The notes: generated by a model from the sequence alone, not told the origin. Positions 10,476-19,089 are shown, counted from the first letter of the stretch. The stretch is DNA of 43,130 bases from Ardenticatenia bacterium (GCA_030949995.1 JAUZRY010000072.1:1-43130); one strand, 5' to 3'. Made by a program: numbers and translations.

Positions 10476-10504
10476 ATCTTAGCACTGTCGGAGGGAAAGG
10501 GCAA
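10476..10504 (-). promoter_or_regulatory. Likely dnaX operon promoter
   Basis: On the minus strand TTGCCC (10504-10499), a 17-bp spacer and TAAGAT (10481-10476) lie about 56 bp upstream of the dnaX ATG. The -10 hexamer is identical to that of the nad operon promoter. Confidence 0.45.
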
Positions 10505-10569
10505 CCGCTCTAGGCGCAGTGGAGCGCACCGTGTGCATCAGGTCCAACAGAGATGCCAACAGTGGCGTC

Positions 10570-11013
10570 CTAGCGATTTAGGATGAGTTGGAGCACGGCG
10601 AAGAGGATGCTGAGCAACGCCACCATTTGGGAGAGCCAGAAGATGAAGACCCACCGGAGCAGGGAGAACCTGATCTCCTCGAGCTTCACCAACAGCTCAG
10701 CGCGGACCTGTTCAACCTCCTTGGTGAGGTCGGCGCGGGATCTGCTCGATCTCCTTGGTGAGATCAGCACGGACCTGTTCGATTTCCAAGCGTACACGGG
10801 CTTCCGCCTCGCTGACATCCTGCTTGCGGGCCACATCCTCAGGCGAGGTGTGGGCGACGATGAACTCCAGGACGGCGATGCCGTCCTCCGGATCCAAAGC
10901 CCGCTCCTGATACGAGTATGATACCCTGTGGGCGCCACTTGCGCAAGCTCATTCGGGGACCACAAGCTCCCCTCCGCCACAGTGATTTTTGAGCCACCTA
11001 CTGTCTCCCACAT
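10570..11013 (-). CDS. Coiled-coil protein with C-terminal membrane anchor, two frameshifts
   Basis: After correction of two single-base errors the product is about 147 aa: an N-terminal soluble part (LWSPNELAQVAPTG, then ERALDPEDGIAVLEFIV), a charged coiled coil with an internal heptad repeat (EIEQVRADLTKEIEQIRADL), and a C-terminal membrane helix (WVFIFWLSQMVALLSILFAV). The architecture recalls DUF1640-like coiled-coil membrane proteins. The errors compensate: a G is missing from the GGG read at about 10923-10925 (written CCC on the plus strand) and an extra base is present in the run at 10738-10740, so the frame is regained for the anchor. Function unknown. Confidence 0.6.
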   Translation of the reverse strand: MWETVGGSKITVAEGSLWSPNELAQVAPTGYHTRIRSGLWIRRTASPSWSSSSPTPRLRMWPASRMSARRKPVYAWKSNRSVLISPRRSSRSRADLTKEVEQVRAELLVKLEEIRFSLLRWVFIFWLSQMVALLSILFAVLQLILNR

Positions 11014-11079
11014 GAACGCCGATCTTTCAACCTTTCACCGCAGTTGGTGAAGCAGAGGAGTGGTCTCTCTGGAAGCTTT

Positions 11080-11670
11080 TCAGGGAGAGACTTGGTGTTG
11101 CAGGCGGTGCAAGAAATCGGCCAAGATGGCGCCGGTGAGACCCCATATGGTGATCCCACGCCACGTGTAGAAGTGGAGGGGGACGGGCCGACCGGCGTAC
11201 TCCCACCATTCCACGTGGTGGATGGCAGGGTCGAGCAAGTCGAGGAGGGGGACAGAGAACACGGCGGCGATTTCGGCCGGATTGGGCCGAAGGAGAGGGG
11301 CAGCCGGAAGGAGGCCTACAAAGGGGGAGACGACGTATTGGGAGACGCGCGTCTGCACATCGTCCAAGCGGCCCATGAGCTGAACGTGGTCGGGAGGGAT
11401 GCCCAACTCCTCGTGGGTTTCGCGCAGGGCGGTGGCGGCCAAGTCGGGATCAGTGGGCTCAACGCGGCCGCCGGGGAAGCTAATCTGGCCTTTGTGGGTT
11501 GGAACAGCGTCAGTACGCCGGGTGAGAAGAAGGTGCCACCCGTCAGTGCCAGGGTGAATGGGGAGGAGGACGGCTGCACGCCGCCAGCCTGGTGGGAGGC
11601 GGTGAATAGGACGGTGGGGAAGGGCCAAGGCGTCTCGGATGCGGTCGAGGTCGACGGGAACAACGTTCAT
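11080..11670 (-). CDS. Nudix hydrolase, coenzyme A pyrophosphatase type
   Basis: The 196-aa product has the CoA-pyrophosphatase signature LLLTRRTDAVPTHKGQISFP running directly into a Nudix box (GGRVEPTDPDLAATALRETH, then EELGI), with the catalytic RE..EE residues. Enzymes of this type cleave CoA or related dinucleotide-like substrates to 4'-phosphopantetheine and ADP (family knowledge); the true substrate here is not proven. The Nudix box has the one-residue-longer loop seen in this subgroup. It lies 12 bp downstream of the PEBP gene on the same strand. Confidence 0.88.
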   Translation of the reverse strand: MNVVPVDLDRIRDALALPHRPIHRLPPGWRRAAVLLPIHPGTDGWHLLLTRRTDAVPTHKGQISFPGGRVEPTDPDLAATALRETHEELGIPPDHVQLMGRLDDVQTRVSQYVVSPFVGLLPAAPLLRPNPAEIAAVFSVPLLDLLDPAIHHVEWWEYAGRPVPLHFYTWRGITIWGLTGAILADFLHRLQHQVSP

Positions 11671-11682
11671 GGTGTCTCTTCG

Positions 11683-12255
11683 TCATCTCCGCCCGTAGCG
11701 GCCCGTGTATGACACCTCACCCACCACATAGCCGCTCATGGCGGCCCCAACTTGATCCCGGGATGCACCTTCGGGAAGTGACAGGGAAGCCGACCTCAGG
11801 GCGTAGAGGGTGAAGATGTACCTGTGAGGATTATCCCCTTGAGGGGGGCAGGGACCACCGTATCCCAGACGTCCAAAATCGTTGCGGCCGGCCACCCCGA
11901 CAGTGCCAACTCCAAGGCCTTCGGGCAAGGAGGATATCTCAGCAGGAAGGTCGAAGAGCACCCAATGGGTGAAGGTGCCCCGAGGAGCGTCAGGATCGGT
12001 CACAATGAGGGCGAAGCTGCGGGTGTCAGCCGGTGCTCCCGCCCAGCGGAGGGGCGGGGAGAGGTCTTCACCGTCGCAGGTGTAGCGCGTGGGGATCAGG
12101 CCGCCGTCGTCGAAGGCAGGGCTCATGAGGGTGAAGGCCTGAGGCGAAGAGGGCGCCGTTTCGGGCACGCTGGTTCCCCGCGGCCTGGTGGGAACACAGG
12201 CCACTAGAGACAACAGCGAGATGAGAGCGACGGCCAGAACGAAGAGATGGCGCAT
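11683..12255 (-). CDS. PEBP/YbhB-family lipoprotein
   Basis: The protein (190 aa) begins with a lipoprotein signal peptide (MRHLFVLAVALISLLSLVAC, lipobox cysteine at residue 20) and a short Pro/Thr/Ser linker. The mature domain is a phosphatidylethanolamine-binding-like fold with the family motifs PPLRWAGAP, IVTDPDAPRGTFTHWVLF (the ligand-site DPDAP and HW) and GYGGPCPPQGDNPHRYIFTL (the GxxPP and HRY). Role in bacteria is generally unclear. ATG 12255 is preferred over an upstream TTG at 12273 because GGAGG lies at a usable distance and the signal peptide starts here. Confidence 0.87.
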   Translation of the reverse strand: MRHLFVLAVALISLLSLVACVPTRPRGTSVPETAPSSPQAFTLMSPAFDDGGLIPTRYTCDGEDLSPPLRWAGAPADTRSFALIVTDPDAPRGTFTHWVLFDLPAEISSLPEGLGVGTVGVAGRNDFGRLGYGGPCPPQGDNPHRYIFTLYALRSASLSLPEGASRDQVGAAMSGYVVGEVSYTGRYGRR

Positions 12256-12360
12256 GGGCGCGTGGGCCTCCAAGGAGATGAACCGCAGTTCACATTATAG
12301 ACCTTCTGACGCGGAGGGTCAAAGGCATATGTGAGCCATGTGAGCCGGGGTTGCTTCGTG

Positions 12361-12375
12361 TAGCCATTTTGGCTA
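12361..12375 (-). terminator. Small hairpin after nosL
   Basis: TAGCCATTTTGGCTA is a 6-bp perfect stem with a 3-nt loop directly after the nosL stop codon. It is too short and lacks a U-tract, so it is at best a weak 3' end element for the nos transcript. Confidence 0.2.
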
Positions 12376-12819
12376 TCACTGCTCAAACAGCTCGCCAAAT
12401 TCCACAATCTCCCCCCCATGCTCCCGCACAAATGCCTCAGCCTCACCGCGGCTCGCAAAGGCCACAAGGCCATGCCCCATGGGCGTCTGCACGCTCGAAC
12501 TACGCACGAAGGAGGCTTCTTCGGCACGAAGCCAAACCTTCGTGCCGTAGTCATGAACCCAAAAGGCTACCACGTCCTCATGCACGCGGGAGAAGTAGAC
12601 CACCATATCACCAATGTCATCAAAACGGCGAACATCACCACCAGCCGTCACATAAGCGGCCGCAAAACGGGCGTCACTAATAATCATACGACATTCATCA
12701 CACACGTCCTCGCCGTACCGGACCTCAGGCGGCCCATTCACCACACTTCCACTCCCACACGCCGAAATCCCCACAGCAAGCACCACAGCAAGGACAGCCG
12801 CAGCCACCCACACCCTCAT
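12376..12819 (-). CDS. nosL: NosL copper-chaperone lipoprotein
   Basis: NosL is an outer-face lipoprotein that delivers copper(I) to nitrous oxide reductase. The 147-aa product has a signal peptide and lipobox (AVGISAC), then the NosL core: EDVCDECRMIISDARFAAAY (the conserved CxxC region near the N-terminus), DDIGDMVVYFSR, a conserved W/H segment AFWVHDYG, and TPMGHGLVAFASRGEAEAF. The start ATG at 12819 overlaps the nosY stop (ATGA) with AGGAGG upstream. It is the last gene of the nos cluster, as is common. Confidence 0.92.
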   Translation of the reverse strand: MRVWVAAAVLAVVLAVGISACGSGSVVNGPPEVRYGEDVCDECRMIISDARFAAAYVTAGGDVRRFDDIGDMVVYFSRVHEDVVAFWVHDYGTKVWLRAEEASFVRSSSVQTPMGHGLVAFASRGEAEAFVREHGGEIVEFGELFEQ

Positions 12820-13646
12820 ACCATCCCCCTCCTGTGAGTCACCAAGTAAGCTCCACTCAACGGAACCACCGTCCACGCAGCCAGCACGACGAATAACAAG
12901 GGCATGAGGCGCACACCATAGGTGCGCACAGCATATGTACCTGCCGGCCCAAGCACCTCCAAGCTCCCCCGCACTGCCAAGATAGCCGCCACCTTAAAGA
13001 CCTGCAGCGGGTTCAGCAATGCCAACAGGAGAAGCTGTCCCACGCGCAACCGAAGAACAACCGCCGTGCCCATCACCCCCAAGTCTCCGAGAAAGACCAA
13101 CATCAGCCACAAGAACAGGGCTACGCCCACGGCTGTAGAGGCGCATCGGGCCACGACGGAGACCAACAACCCGAGAGCCAAACTCACCGCCCCAAGCCCC
13201 CAGGCCAAGCCCACCAAAGCCACATAGCTACCAAGTTGCATCACACCGGCCTTCCACGCCACCACAAGCCCGCTCAGGCCGAAGCCCACGGCCAGAGAAC
13301 CGGCCAATGCCAACCACAACCCCAGAAACTTTCCGGCCAGAACCTCAGACGGCGTCACCGGCTGGGCCAACACGTAGAACAATGCCCCACGATCACGCTC
13401 ACCCGCCACGCTCATGGCGCCCAACGTCAACCCCATCAGGGGCACAATGAGCAAAACCAAATTGACCAGCGTAGCCGCCGTTCGCCCAAAGCCAGCCACG
13501 CGATAGCCCCCCACGCCCGCCATGCCCATCCAAGAAAGGGCCAACGAGAGAGAGGCGAAGATAGCCGTGTACAGCCAAAACCAGCGATTACGACGAGCAT
13601 CGCGCAACTCCTTGCTCGCAAACACACGCACGTTGGTCCAATCCAT
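12816..13646 (-). CDS. nosY: NosY-type ABC permease
   Basis: NosY is the membrane part of the NosDFY maturation transporter for the CuZ centre of nitrous oxide reductase. The 276-aa protein starts with the conserved FASKELRDARRNRWFWLYT and has about six hydrophobic segments (for example ATLVNLVLLIVPLMGLTLGA; VGVALFLWLMLVFLGDLGV). The GERDRGALFYVLAQPVTPSE loop is diagnostic of the family. It lies 3 bp after the NosF coding end, with GAGGGTGAG before the ATG. Confidence 0.92.
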   Translation of the reverse strand: MDWTNVRVFASKELRDARRNRWFWLYTAIFASLSLALSWMGMAGVGGYRVAGFGRTAATLVNLVLLIVPLMGLTLGAMSVAGERDRGALFYVLAQPVTPSEVLAGKFLGLWLALAGSLAVGFGLSGLVVAWKAGVMQLGSYVALVGLAWGLGAVSLALGLLVSVVARCASTAVGVALFLWLMLVFLGDLGVMGTAVVLRLRVGQLLLLALLNPLQVFKVAAILAVRGSLEVLGPAGTYAVRTYGVRLMPLLFVVLAAWTVVPLSGAYLVTHRRGMV

Positions 13647-13649
13647 CGC

Positions 13650-16010
13650 TCACCCTCCGACAGAGACAGATGCATACGGCTCCAGCGCGAAGTCGTACAC
13701 CAAGACGCCGGCCCCCGCCAGCGCCACAATGGGCTCAACCTTCCGGCACGAGGGCACCCGCACCCACACGCCCGTGCCGTTTCGCTCCGCCTCCAGGCCA
13801 AGCTTGCGCAACACGCGCACAGCTTCCTCAACCTGACCGGGAGCCACAGCAAGGCGGACTACAACACCATCCTCCAGCACTGCGGCCAAGTCCTCCAGCG
13901 CTCCTCCTGAAACCACCCGACCACCCTCCACGACCAACACCCTATCAGCAAGTGCCGCCACCTCATCAAAACGGTGAGAGGAAAAGAGAATCGTCTTGCC
14001 CGCTCCCCGAAGCTGCTGTAAGAGTTCAAAGAACTCCCGCCGAGAGCGCACATCCAAGTTAGCCGTAGGCTCGTCGAGGAAGAGAATCGGCGGATCCCCT
14101 AACAAAGCCACAGCCAATGCCAGGCGCTGCTTCATCCCGCCGGAAAGCTCACCAACAATCCGACCCGCCAACTCCTCAAGCCCCAAGCGCTCAACCCAGT
14201 CCGAGGAGAGCGCAGGCGTTGTCTTGCGGAGGCGCGCGTAGAAGCACAACGTCTCCTCCACACTCAAATCATCGTGGAAGGAAAGCTCCTGGGGCACAAA
14301 TCCCACCAGGCGCCGCACCTCACGCCCCTGCCACCGGGCGTGATACCCACCCACCACCACATCCCCTTCAAAGGGGTACAGTCCCAACAGACAGCGTAAG
14401 ATCGTCGTCTTGCCAGCCCCGTTGGCACCCCACAGGGCAACGGCCTCACCCCTAGCCACATCGAAGTCCACATCCCGCACGGCCACAAAGTGACCAAACC
14501 GTTTGGTCAGCGCACGCACCCGCACCATTGGGTCCATGTTCACATCCTCCTGCATCTCTCTACCCCGTTCGCCCAGAACCGAAGCCACGACCAAACCACG
14601 CCGACTACCTACTCTACCACCAACACGACCGCCCCACCCCACGAGGGCCACACCTCCCAGCACCAACGCCACCATGCCCAACCCGAAGATCACATGAGGA
14701 CGCCCTTCAGGTGCCGGCACCCCCGACGGCACCACAGGCACCATGCGGGGCGCACGGTCCTGCAACTTGGGCTGCGGGCGCACCAGGGGCACTGCTTGAG
14801 CCGCGAAGTCCAGTGCCTGAGCAACAGGACTGTAGCGGAAGAGTTGTAAGGGAGGATACCGTCCCATCAAGTCCTCAAAGAGACGCTGAGGGCGATACGC
14901 CACATCACCGATCCCATCGCCGTCAGCATCATAGCCGGCATAATCACTCCAGAAATTCTCCACCCACACATTATCCCGAAGTTGACCGCCGCCGGCAATG
15001 TGAACCTGCTCCTGGTTCTCCACGAAACTGTTCGCCTCGTAGCGATTACGGCGCGCCGAGGGCTGAAGCTGCACGCCCACATCGTTGTACGCAATCACGT
15101 TCCGCGTGTAGGTCATTACGCTGTCGATCTCCCGGGGAGAATTGTCCACAAAGATGCCCACCCGGTTATCCACCAACAGATTTCTCTCCACCAACGCATC
15201 ATCCATGTCCTTGAGCCCCACTCCAAACCCACTGGGTCCCCGGTTATACGCGATGAAATTGCGCCGCAAGTGAAGTCGCCGACTGTACATGAGAAAAGCA
15301 CCTACCGAATTGTTCACCAGTTGATTATCCTCAATCAACGCATCATCACAGTACATAAAATGCAGGCCATAACGTCCACCCTCAACCCGGTTACCCCGTA
15401 CAGTCAACCCTTCAGAGTACCAGAGAATCACATCACGCCCCTGCCGCACCACGTTGTTCTCAATCACCGCGCCGCTGCTGTACCAGACACGAATGGGATC
15501 ACCCCGGCGGGGCACATCCAACGCCTTGCTCTCAATTACATTGCCACGCACCACTGTGTCCGTCGCCTCCCGCAGGTAGATGCCGAAGAGAGTCTCCTCC
15601 AGGCGGTTCCCCTCAACCACACCGCGGGGTGCCTCCACAGCGATGCCGGAATTCTCCTCGTCGAGCGAATCGCCACTGTTGCGCACCACAAACCCGCCGA
15701 AATACACATCCGGCGCCACAATCTTGACCACAGTGCCCTCGCCGTTGCCCTCAATAACGGGCCAATCCACCCCAACTAAGCGCACTGACTTCTCCACCAC
15801 AAGCGGCCCAGTATAAACACCACCCCGCACCTCCACAGTACTACCAGGAGACGCGACCGCCAAGGCCTCCTGAATGGAGACGTAGGGCCCATCAGGGGAG
15901 ACCACGAGAGGGCCTCGGGTGTCGGCCGGGCGCGCCCCGGCCGACACCCACCACAGACCCAGGAGCAGGAAGGCCACTGCCCACCGAAAACGAATCCTAT
16001 GCGTACTCAT
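13650..16010 (-). CDS. nosD: NosD-NosF in one open frame (786 aa)
   Basis: Residues 1-25 are a signal peptide. About 30-400 are a right-handed beta-helix of the NosD type with repeated parallel units (GLTVRGNRVEGGRYGLHFMY; NFIAYNRGPSGFGVGLKDMD). A membrane helix follows near 437-460 (IFGLGMVALVLGGVALVGW). From residue 492 the frame continues into an ABC ATPase of the NosF type: Walker A GANGAGKTT, signature LSGGMKQRLALA, Walker B ILFLDEPTANLD and the H-loop SSHRFDE. NosD and NosF are normally separate genes. Here an internal AGGAGG-N8-ATG sits exactly where nosF should begin, and one more G in the GGGG at 14566-14563 would end NosD at a TAG just before it. So the fusion may be an assembly error. 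The start overlaps the upstream gene by 4 bp. Confidence 0.88.
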   Translation of the reverse strand: MSTHRIRFRWAVAFLLLGLWWVSAGARPADTRGPLVVSPDGPYVSIQEALAVASPGSTVEVRGGVYTGPLVVEKSVRLVGVDWPVIEGNGEGTVVKIVAPDVYFGGFVVRNSGDSLDEENSGIAVEAPRGVVEGNRLEETLFGIYLREATDTVVRGNVIESKALDVPRRGDPIRVWYSSGAVIENNVVRQGRDVILWYSEGLTVRGNRVEGGRYGLHFMYCDDALIEDNQLVNNSVGAFLMYSRRLHLRRNFIAYNRGPSGFGVGLKDMDDALVERNLLVDNRVGIFVDNSPREIDSVMTYTRNVIAYNDVGVQLQPSARRNRYEANSFVENQEQVHIAGGGQLRDNVWVENFWSDYAGYDADGDGIGDVAYRPQRLFEDLMGRYPPLQLFRYSPVAQALDFAAQAVPLVRPQPKLQDRAPRMVPVVPSGVPAPEGRPHVIFGLGMVALVLGGVALVGWGGRVGGRVGSRRGLVVASVLGERGREMQEDVNMDPMVRVRALTKRFGHFVAVRDVDFDVARGEAVALWGANGAGKTTILRCLLGLYPFEGDVVVGGYHARWQGREVRRLVGFVPQELSFHDDLSVEETLCFYARLRKTTPALSSDWVERLGLEELAGRIVGELSGGMKQRLALAVALLGDPPILFLDEPTANLDVRSRREFFELLQQLRGAGKTILFSSHRFDEVAALADRVLVVEGGRVVSGGALEDLAAVLEDGVVVRLAVAPGQVEEAVRVLRKLGLEAERNGTGVWVRVPSCRKVEPIVALAGAGVLVYDFALEPYASVSVGG
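14535..14551 (-). promoter_or_regulatory. nosF: Internal ribosome-binding site and start for nosF
   Basis: Within the nosD-nosF frame, AGGAGG (14551-14546) is followed after 8 nt by ATG (14537-14535). Translation from here would give NosF alone (13650-14537, 295 aa, starting MDPMVRVRALTKRF), the usual NosF size. It suggests the ancestral or actual gene boundary. Confidence 0.65.
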
Positions 16011-16714
16011 GAGACTTGCTCCACCCGCGAACTCGCCTGACGGTCAGCTTGATGCCCGTCACGTGCCTCCACACGTCCCTCCACCAGCGGCTTGTACGCC
16101 CGCCTGTGAAAGTAGAGCCCCACTAAAATCAAGAAGGAGGCCAAAGCGGCCAAGTAAAACCCACTGCCCAGCCCGGCCACAGTGCGAAATTGCCCCACTC
16201 GCCCTTCCCCGACAAGCGGAGGCACAAAGGGCTTCACCGCGTTCCGGAGGGGGGCGTTGGGGTCCAAGTTCATGCCGAAGTTGCGCAGCCAGTAGTAGAG
16301 GTCAGCCAAGAAGATGGCCGGGTAGAGCAGAGCCGGCAGGGTGAGCACTGCGGCCAGCCGATTGTGGACGTAAATAGCCGCAACAATCAGGAGGGAGAGC
16401 ACCGCCACCATGTAGACGCTCAGCGAGCGCTCAAGCTGAGCGGCCTCGTCCAAGGGTCTCATGCCGATATAGTGGTTCAGCCCATCAATCTCCCGTACAT
16501 CGCCGGTGACCCGGTTGATGTACACCTGCGCCTGCAGCCCTCCCGGATACTGAGGTGCCAACAGGGTAATCCTCCAGTACGGGAAAAAGATGGAAACCAA
16601 CAAGCAGAAGACAGCCAGGCCCAGAAACACCGTGGGCAGGAGAAAACGCAGCCGCTCCTGGGCCAACAGCTCCTCCGGAGGCCGCGGTCCTATGAGCTTC
16701 TCCAACTCAGCCAT
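16007..16714 (-). CDS. Membrane protein of the nos cluster, unknown function
   Basis: The 235-aa protein has four or five membrane helices (FLLPTVFLGLAVFCLLVSIFF; VYMVAVLSLLIVAAIYVHN; LTLPALLYPAIFLADLYYWL; GFYLAALASFLILVGLYFH). Between the first two, an extracytoplasmic loop carries YINRVTGDVREIDGLNHYIG, including an H and several acidic residues that could face copper or the assembly machinery. No cysteine or obvious cofactor motif. It overlaps the nosD start by 4 bp, and AGGAGG-N7-ATG defines the start at 16714. Context (between nirS and nosD) suggests a role in N2O reductase maturation or electron supply, but this is inference. Confidence 0.8.
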   Translation of the reverse strand: MAELEKLIGPRPPEELLAQERLRFLLPTVFLGLAVFCLLVSIFFPYWRITLLAPQYPGGLQAQVYINRVTGDVREIDGLNHYIGMRPLDEAAQLERSLSVYMVAVLSLLIVAAIYVHNRLAAVLTLPALLYPAIFLADLYYWLRNFGMNLDPNAPLRNAVKPFVPPLVGEGRVGQFRTVAGLGSGFYLAALASFLILVGLYFHRRAYKPLVEGRVEARDGHQADRQASSRVEQVS

Positions 16715-16860
16715 CACTTCACCTCCTTTAACACTCACCCTGCTGCAACCAGGCCCACACCCCGAAGGCAAAGCCCCGCCCCGCCCCCGGCGCATAGGGC
16801 CACGTAGTTCAAGGAGGCCAAGCCAGGGACAGACACACCCTCGCATGACCTCCCCCACCC

Positions 16861-18993
16861 TCAGTAGATATCATTCGCGGTGTTGTACACGTTGAACTTG
16901 CCTGTCGGCGTCACCAAGTCCTTGATACGCGTCTTCTCCTCAAGCGTGGCGTCGTCATAGATAACCAACTCACCGGTCTTCCCCGGTGTATCGGCACTGC
17001 CCCAGACGCTGATCCACACCTCATCACCACCCTTGTTGTACTCAATGTGGACAGCCCGCCCGTAATCGGCCACCTCCCAACACTTGGCGATCTCCGTAGG
17101 ATTCTCCTTGTCAATCACGCAGACACTCCGCTGGACCTTCTCATCGGGGTTGAGCGGAAAGTCCACCCAGATCCAGCGGCTGTTGGGGTGGCTCTTCACG
17201 AAGAGGCTACCACCACCCAACAGCTCCACATTGCGCACCACCTTCCAGGCGTATTCGGGGTTGTTATCCGGGTCCGTGCCGATACAGGAGAGCAGCGGCT
17301 CACCCAAGTGCACAGTGCACCAGACGGGACCGTACTCAGGGTCCACGAAATTGACGCCACGCCCTGGATGGGGGGTATCCCCGACATCCACCAACGCCTC
17401 CAACTCACGATCCTTCGTGTCAACCACAGCAATCTTGTTGCGAGCGTTGGCGGCCACCAGGAAATAACGACGCGAGGCATCCCACCCACCATCGTGGAGA
17501 AAGAGCTCCGCCTCGATCATCTTGATAGACGGGTTGCTGGGATCACTGTACTCCACCAGCCAGACATGACCTGTCTCCTTCACATTTACCACCCACTCAG
17601 GTGAGAAATGAGAGGCCACAATACTGGCCACGCGCGGCTCCGGGTGAAACTCCTCAGTGTCATACGTGTACCCACGCGTGCTCACCACCTTGATGGGCTC
17701 CAGCGTCTGACCGTCCAGGATGACAAAGTGGGGCGGCCAGTAGCAGCCGACGATAGCATACTTATCGTAGAAGTCGCCCAACTCTCCCCGATACTTGCTC
17801 ACCTCGATGGAACGCGCGTCGTAGCAGACCTTCACCTCGGCCACCTTGTCGGGCTTCTCCATCCACAAGTCGATGAGCACGGCCTTACCGTCCCGGCCGA
17901 TGGTGTAGACGTAACGCCCCGAGGCCGACATGCGGGAGATGTGAACCGCGTATCCCGTGTCCACCACGTTGACAATTTCCTTGGTATCGCCGTCGATGAT
18001 GGCCACCTGACCGGCATCGCGCAGCGTCACGGAGAAGAAGTTCTCCCAATCACGGTCATGTTGGGGTGCCGTGGGGCGCTCCTCCGGCGGCACGAAGACC
18101 TGCCACGAGGCCACCATCTGCTCCATGGACATTTCAGGAGGCGGGGGCGGGTCGTGCTGGACGAACTTGGCCATCAGCTCGACCTCCTCCTCGGTCAAGC
18201 GTCCCTCAGCGCCCCAAGCCGGCATCCCCCGCGGCGTGCCGCTGAAGATAATGGCCGCCAGTGCTTCCGTGCCCTTGGGCCTCGTCTTGTCCGGGGTGAG
18301 CGCCGGCCCCGTGGCCCCCTTGCGCAGAGTGCCATGACAGCCCGCACAGTTGTTAAAGTAAATCTCCTTGGCGCGGGCCAACTCCTCCTCCGTCAGCGGC
18401 GGCGGTCCCTCGGCCTTGGCCACAGGTGTGACCTCAGCCGGCACCCGGGCAACCCCCTCCGGCAAGCTTGCCAAGTACGCCACCACAGCCTCGAGCTGCT
18501 CGGGCGTCAACGTCTCCCCATACGTAGCGGGCATCTGCCCGGCCACACAGGGCCCTCCCGGACACTCGGACACCGTGTAAACGTTGGGATCCACGATGGA
18601 CTCCCGGATGTACTCCTCAACCGTCGCGGCCTGGCCAGTGTAGTCAGCGCTCTGAAGACGTTCCTGAGCCACCTGACCAAGCTGAGAGAGGCTGGGCCCA
18701 ATCTGCCCCTCGGCGCCGGGCACGCCGACGATCTCGTGACAGGCCCCACAACCCGCCTGCTGCAGCGTCTCAACAGCCAACGCGACCAGTTCCTCCCCTG
18801 TGGGTGCCGCGGCCTCCTCGGTCGGTGCCGGCACGGCTTGGCCCCCGCCGGACGCCTCTGTCGGCGGCGGGACACTCGTAGGCGGCGCCTCAGGTGCCTT
18901 TGTGGCCGTCGGAAGCGGCGTGGCCACCTGCGCACAGGCAAGCAGCACGGCGAACAAGGCGACAACCGCACACACCAGAGCCAAACGTCGCAT
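16861..18993 (-). CDS. nirS: Cytochrome cd1 nitrite reductase with an extra cytochrome c domain
   Basis: This 710-aa protein reduces nitrite to nitric oxide. It starts with a lipoprotein-type signal (lipobox LLAC, Cys20) and a Pro/Thr linker. Two heme-c sites follow: CGACH at 82-86 and CAGCH at 216-220. Ordinary NirS has only one cytochrome c domain. From about residue 312 comes the eight-bladed d1-heme domain: DTGYAVHISRMSASGRY with the proximal d1 ligand (His351), ARSIEVSKYRG, YWPPHFVILDG, the active-site histidines in IVASHFSPEW and FLHDGGWDASRRYF, GDTPHPGRGVNF, and the C-terminal TPTGKFNVYNTANDIY. This is the NirS pattern rather than NirN or NirF. It lies downstream of nosZ on the same strand. 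None of the d1-heme synthesis genes is in the window. Confidence 0.92.
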   Translation of the reverse strand: MRRLALVCAVVALFAVLLACAQVATPLPTATKAPEAPPTSVPPPTEASGGGQAVPAPTEEAAAPTGEELVALAVETLQQAGCGACHEIVGVPGAEGQIGPSLSQLGQVAQERLQSADYTGQAATVEEYIRESIVDPNVYTVSECPGGPCVAGQMPATYGETLTPEQLEAVVAYLASLPEGVARVPAEVTPVAKAEGPPPLTEEELARAKEIYFNNCAGCHGTLRKGATGPALTPDKTRPKGTEALAAIIFSGTPRGMPAWGAEGRLTEEEVELMAKFVQHDPPPPPEMSMEQMVASWQVFVPPEERPTAPQHDRDWENFFSVTLRDAGQVAIIDGDTKEIVNVVDTGYAVHISRMSASGRYVYTIGRDGKAVLIDLWMEKPDKVAEVKVCYDARSIEVSKYRGELGDFYDKYAIVGCYWPPHFVILDGQTLEPIKVVSTRGYTYDTEEFHPEPRVASIVASHFSPEWVVNVKETGHVWLVEYSDPSNPSIKMIEAELFLHDGGWDASRRYFLVAANARNKIAVVDTKDRELEALVDVGDTPHPGRGVNFVDPEYGPVWCTVHLGEPLLSCIGTDPDNNPEYAWKVVRNVELLGGGSLFVKSHPNSRWIWVDFPLNPDEKVQRSVCVIDKENPTEIAKCWEVADYGRAVHIEYNKGGDEVWISVWGSADTPGKTGELVIYDDATLEEKTRIKDLVTPTGKFNVYNTANDIY

Positions 18994-19057
18994 GAGAACC
19001 CTCCCTCTACGTTAGCCGGTTGACTCGCGACACGCCGCCTCCCCCACCCAGCGGAGA

Positions 19058-19089
19058 GGCCGACGCCCCTCCCCGGACGGGCGCCGGCC
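19058..19089 (-). other. Stable RNA hairpin between nosZ and nirS
   Basis: Arms 19058-19068 and 19079-19089 are complementary over 11 bp with a 10-nt loop. Read on the minus (transcribed) strand the single mismatch becomes a G-U pair, so the RNA stem is complete and GC-rich. No U-tract follows, so it looks more like an intercistronic stabiliser or partial terminator than a full terminator. Confidence 0.5.
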
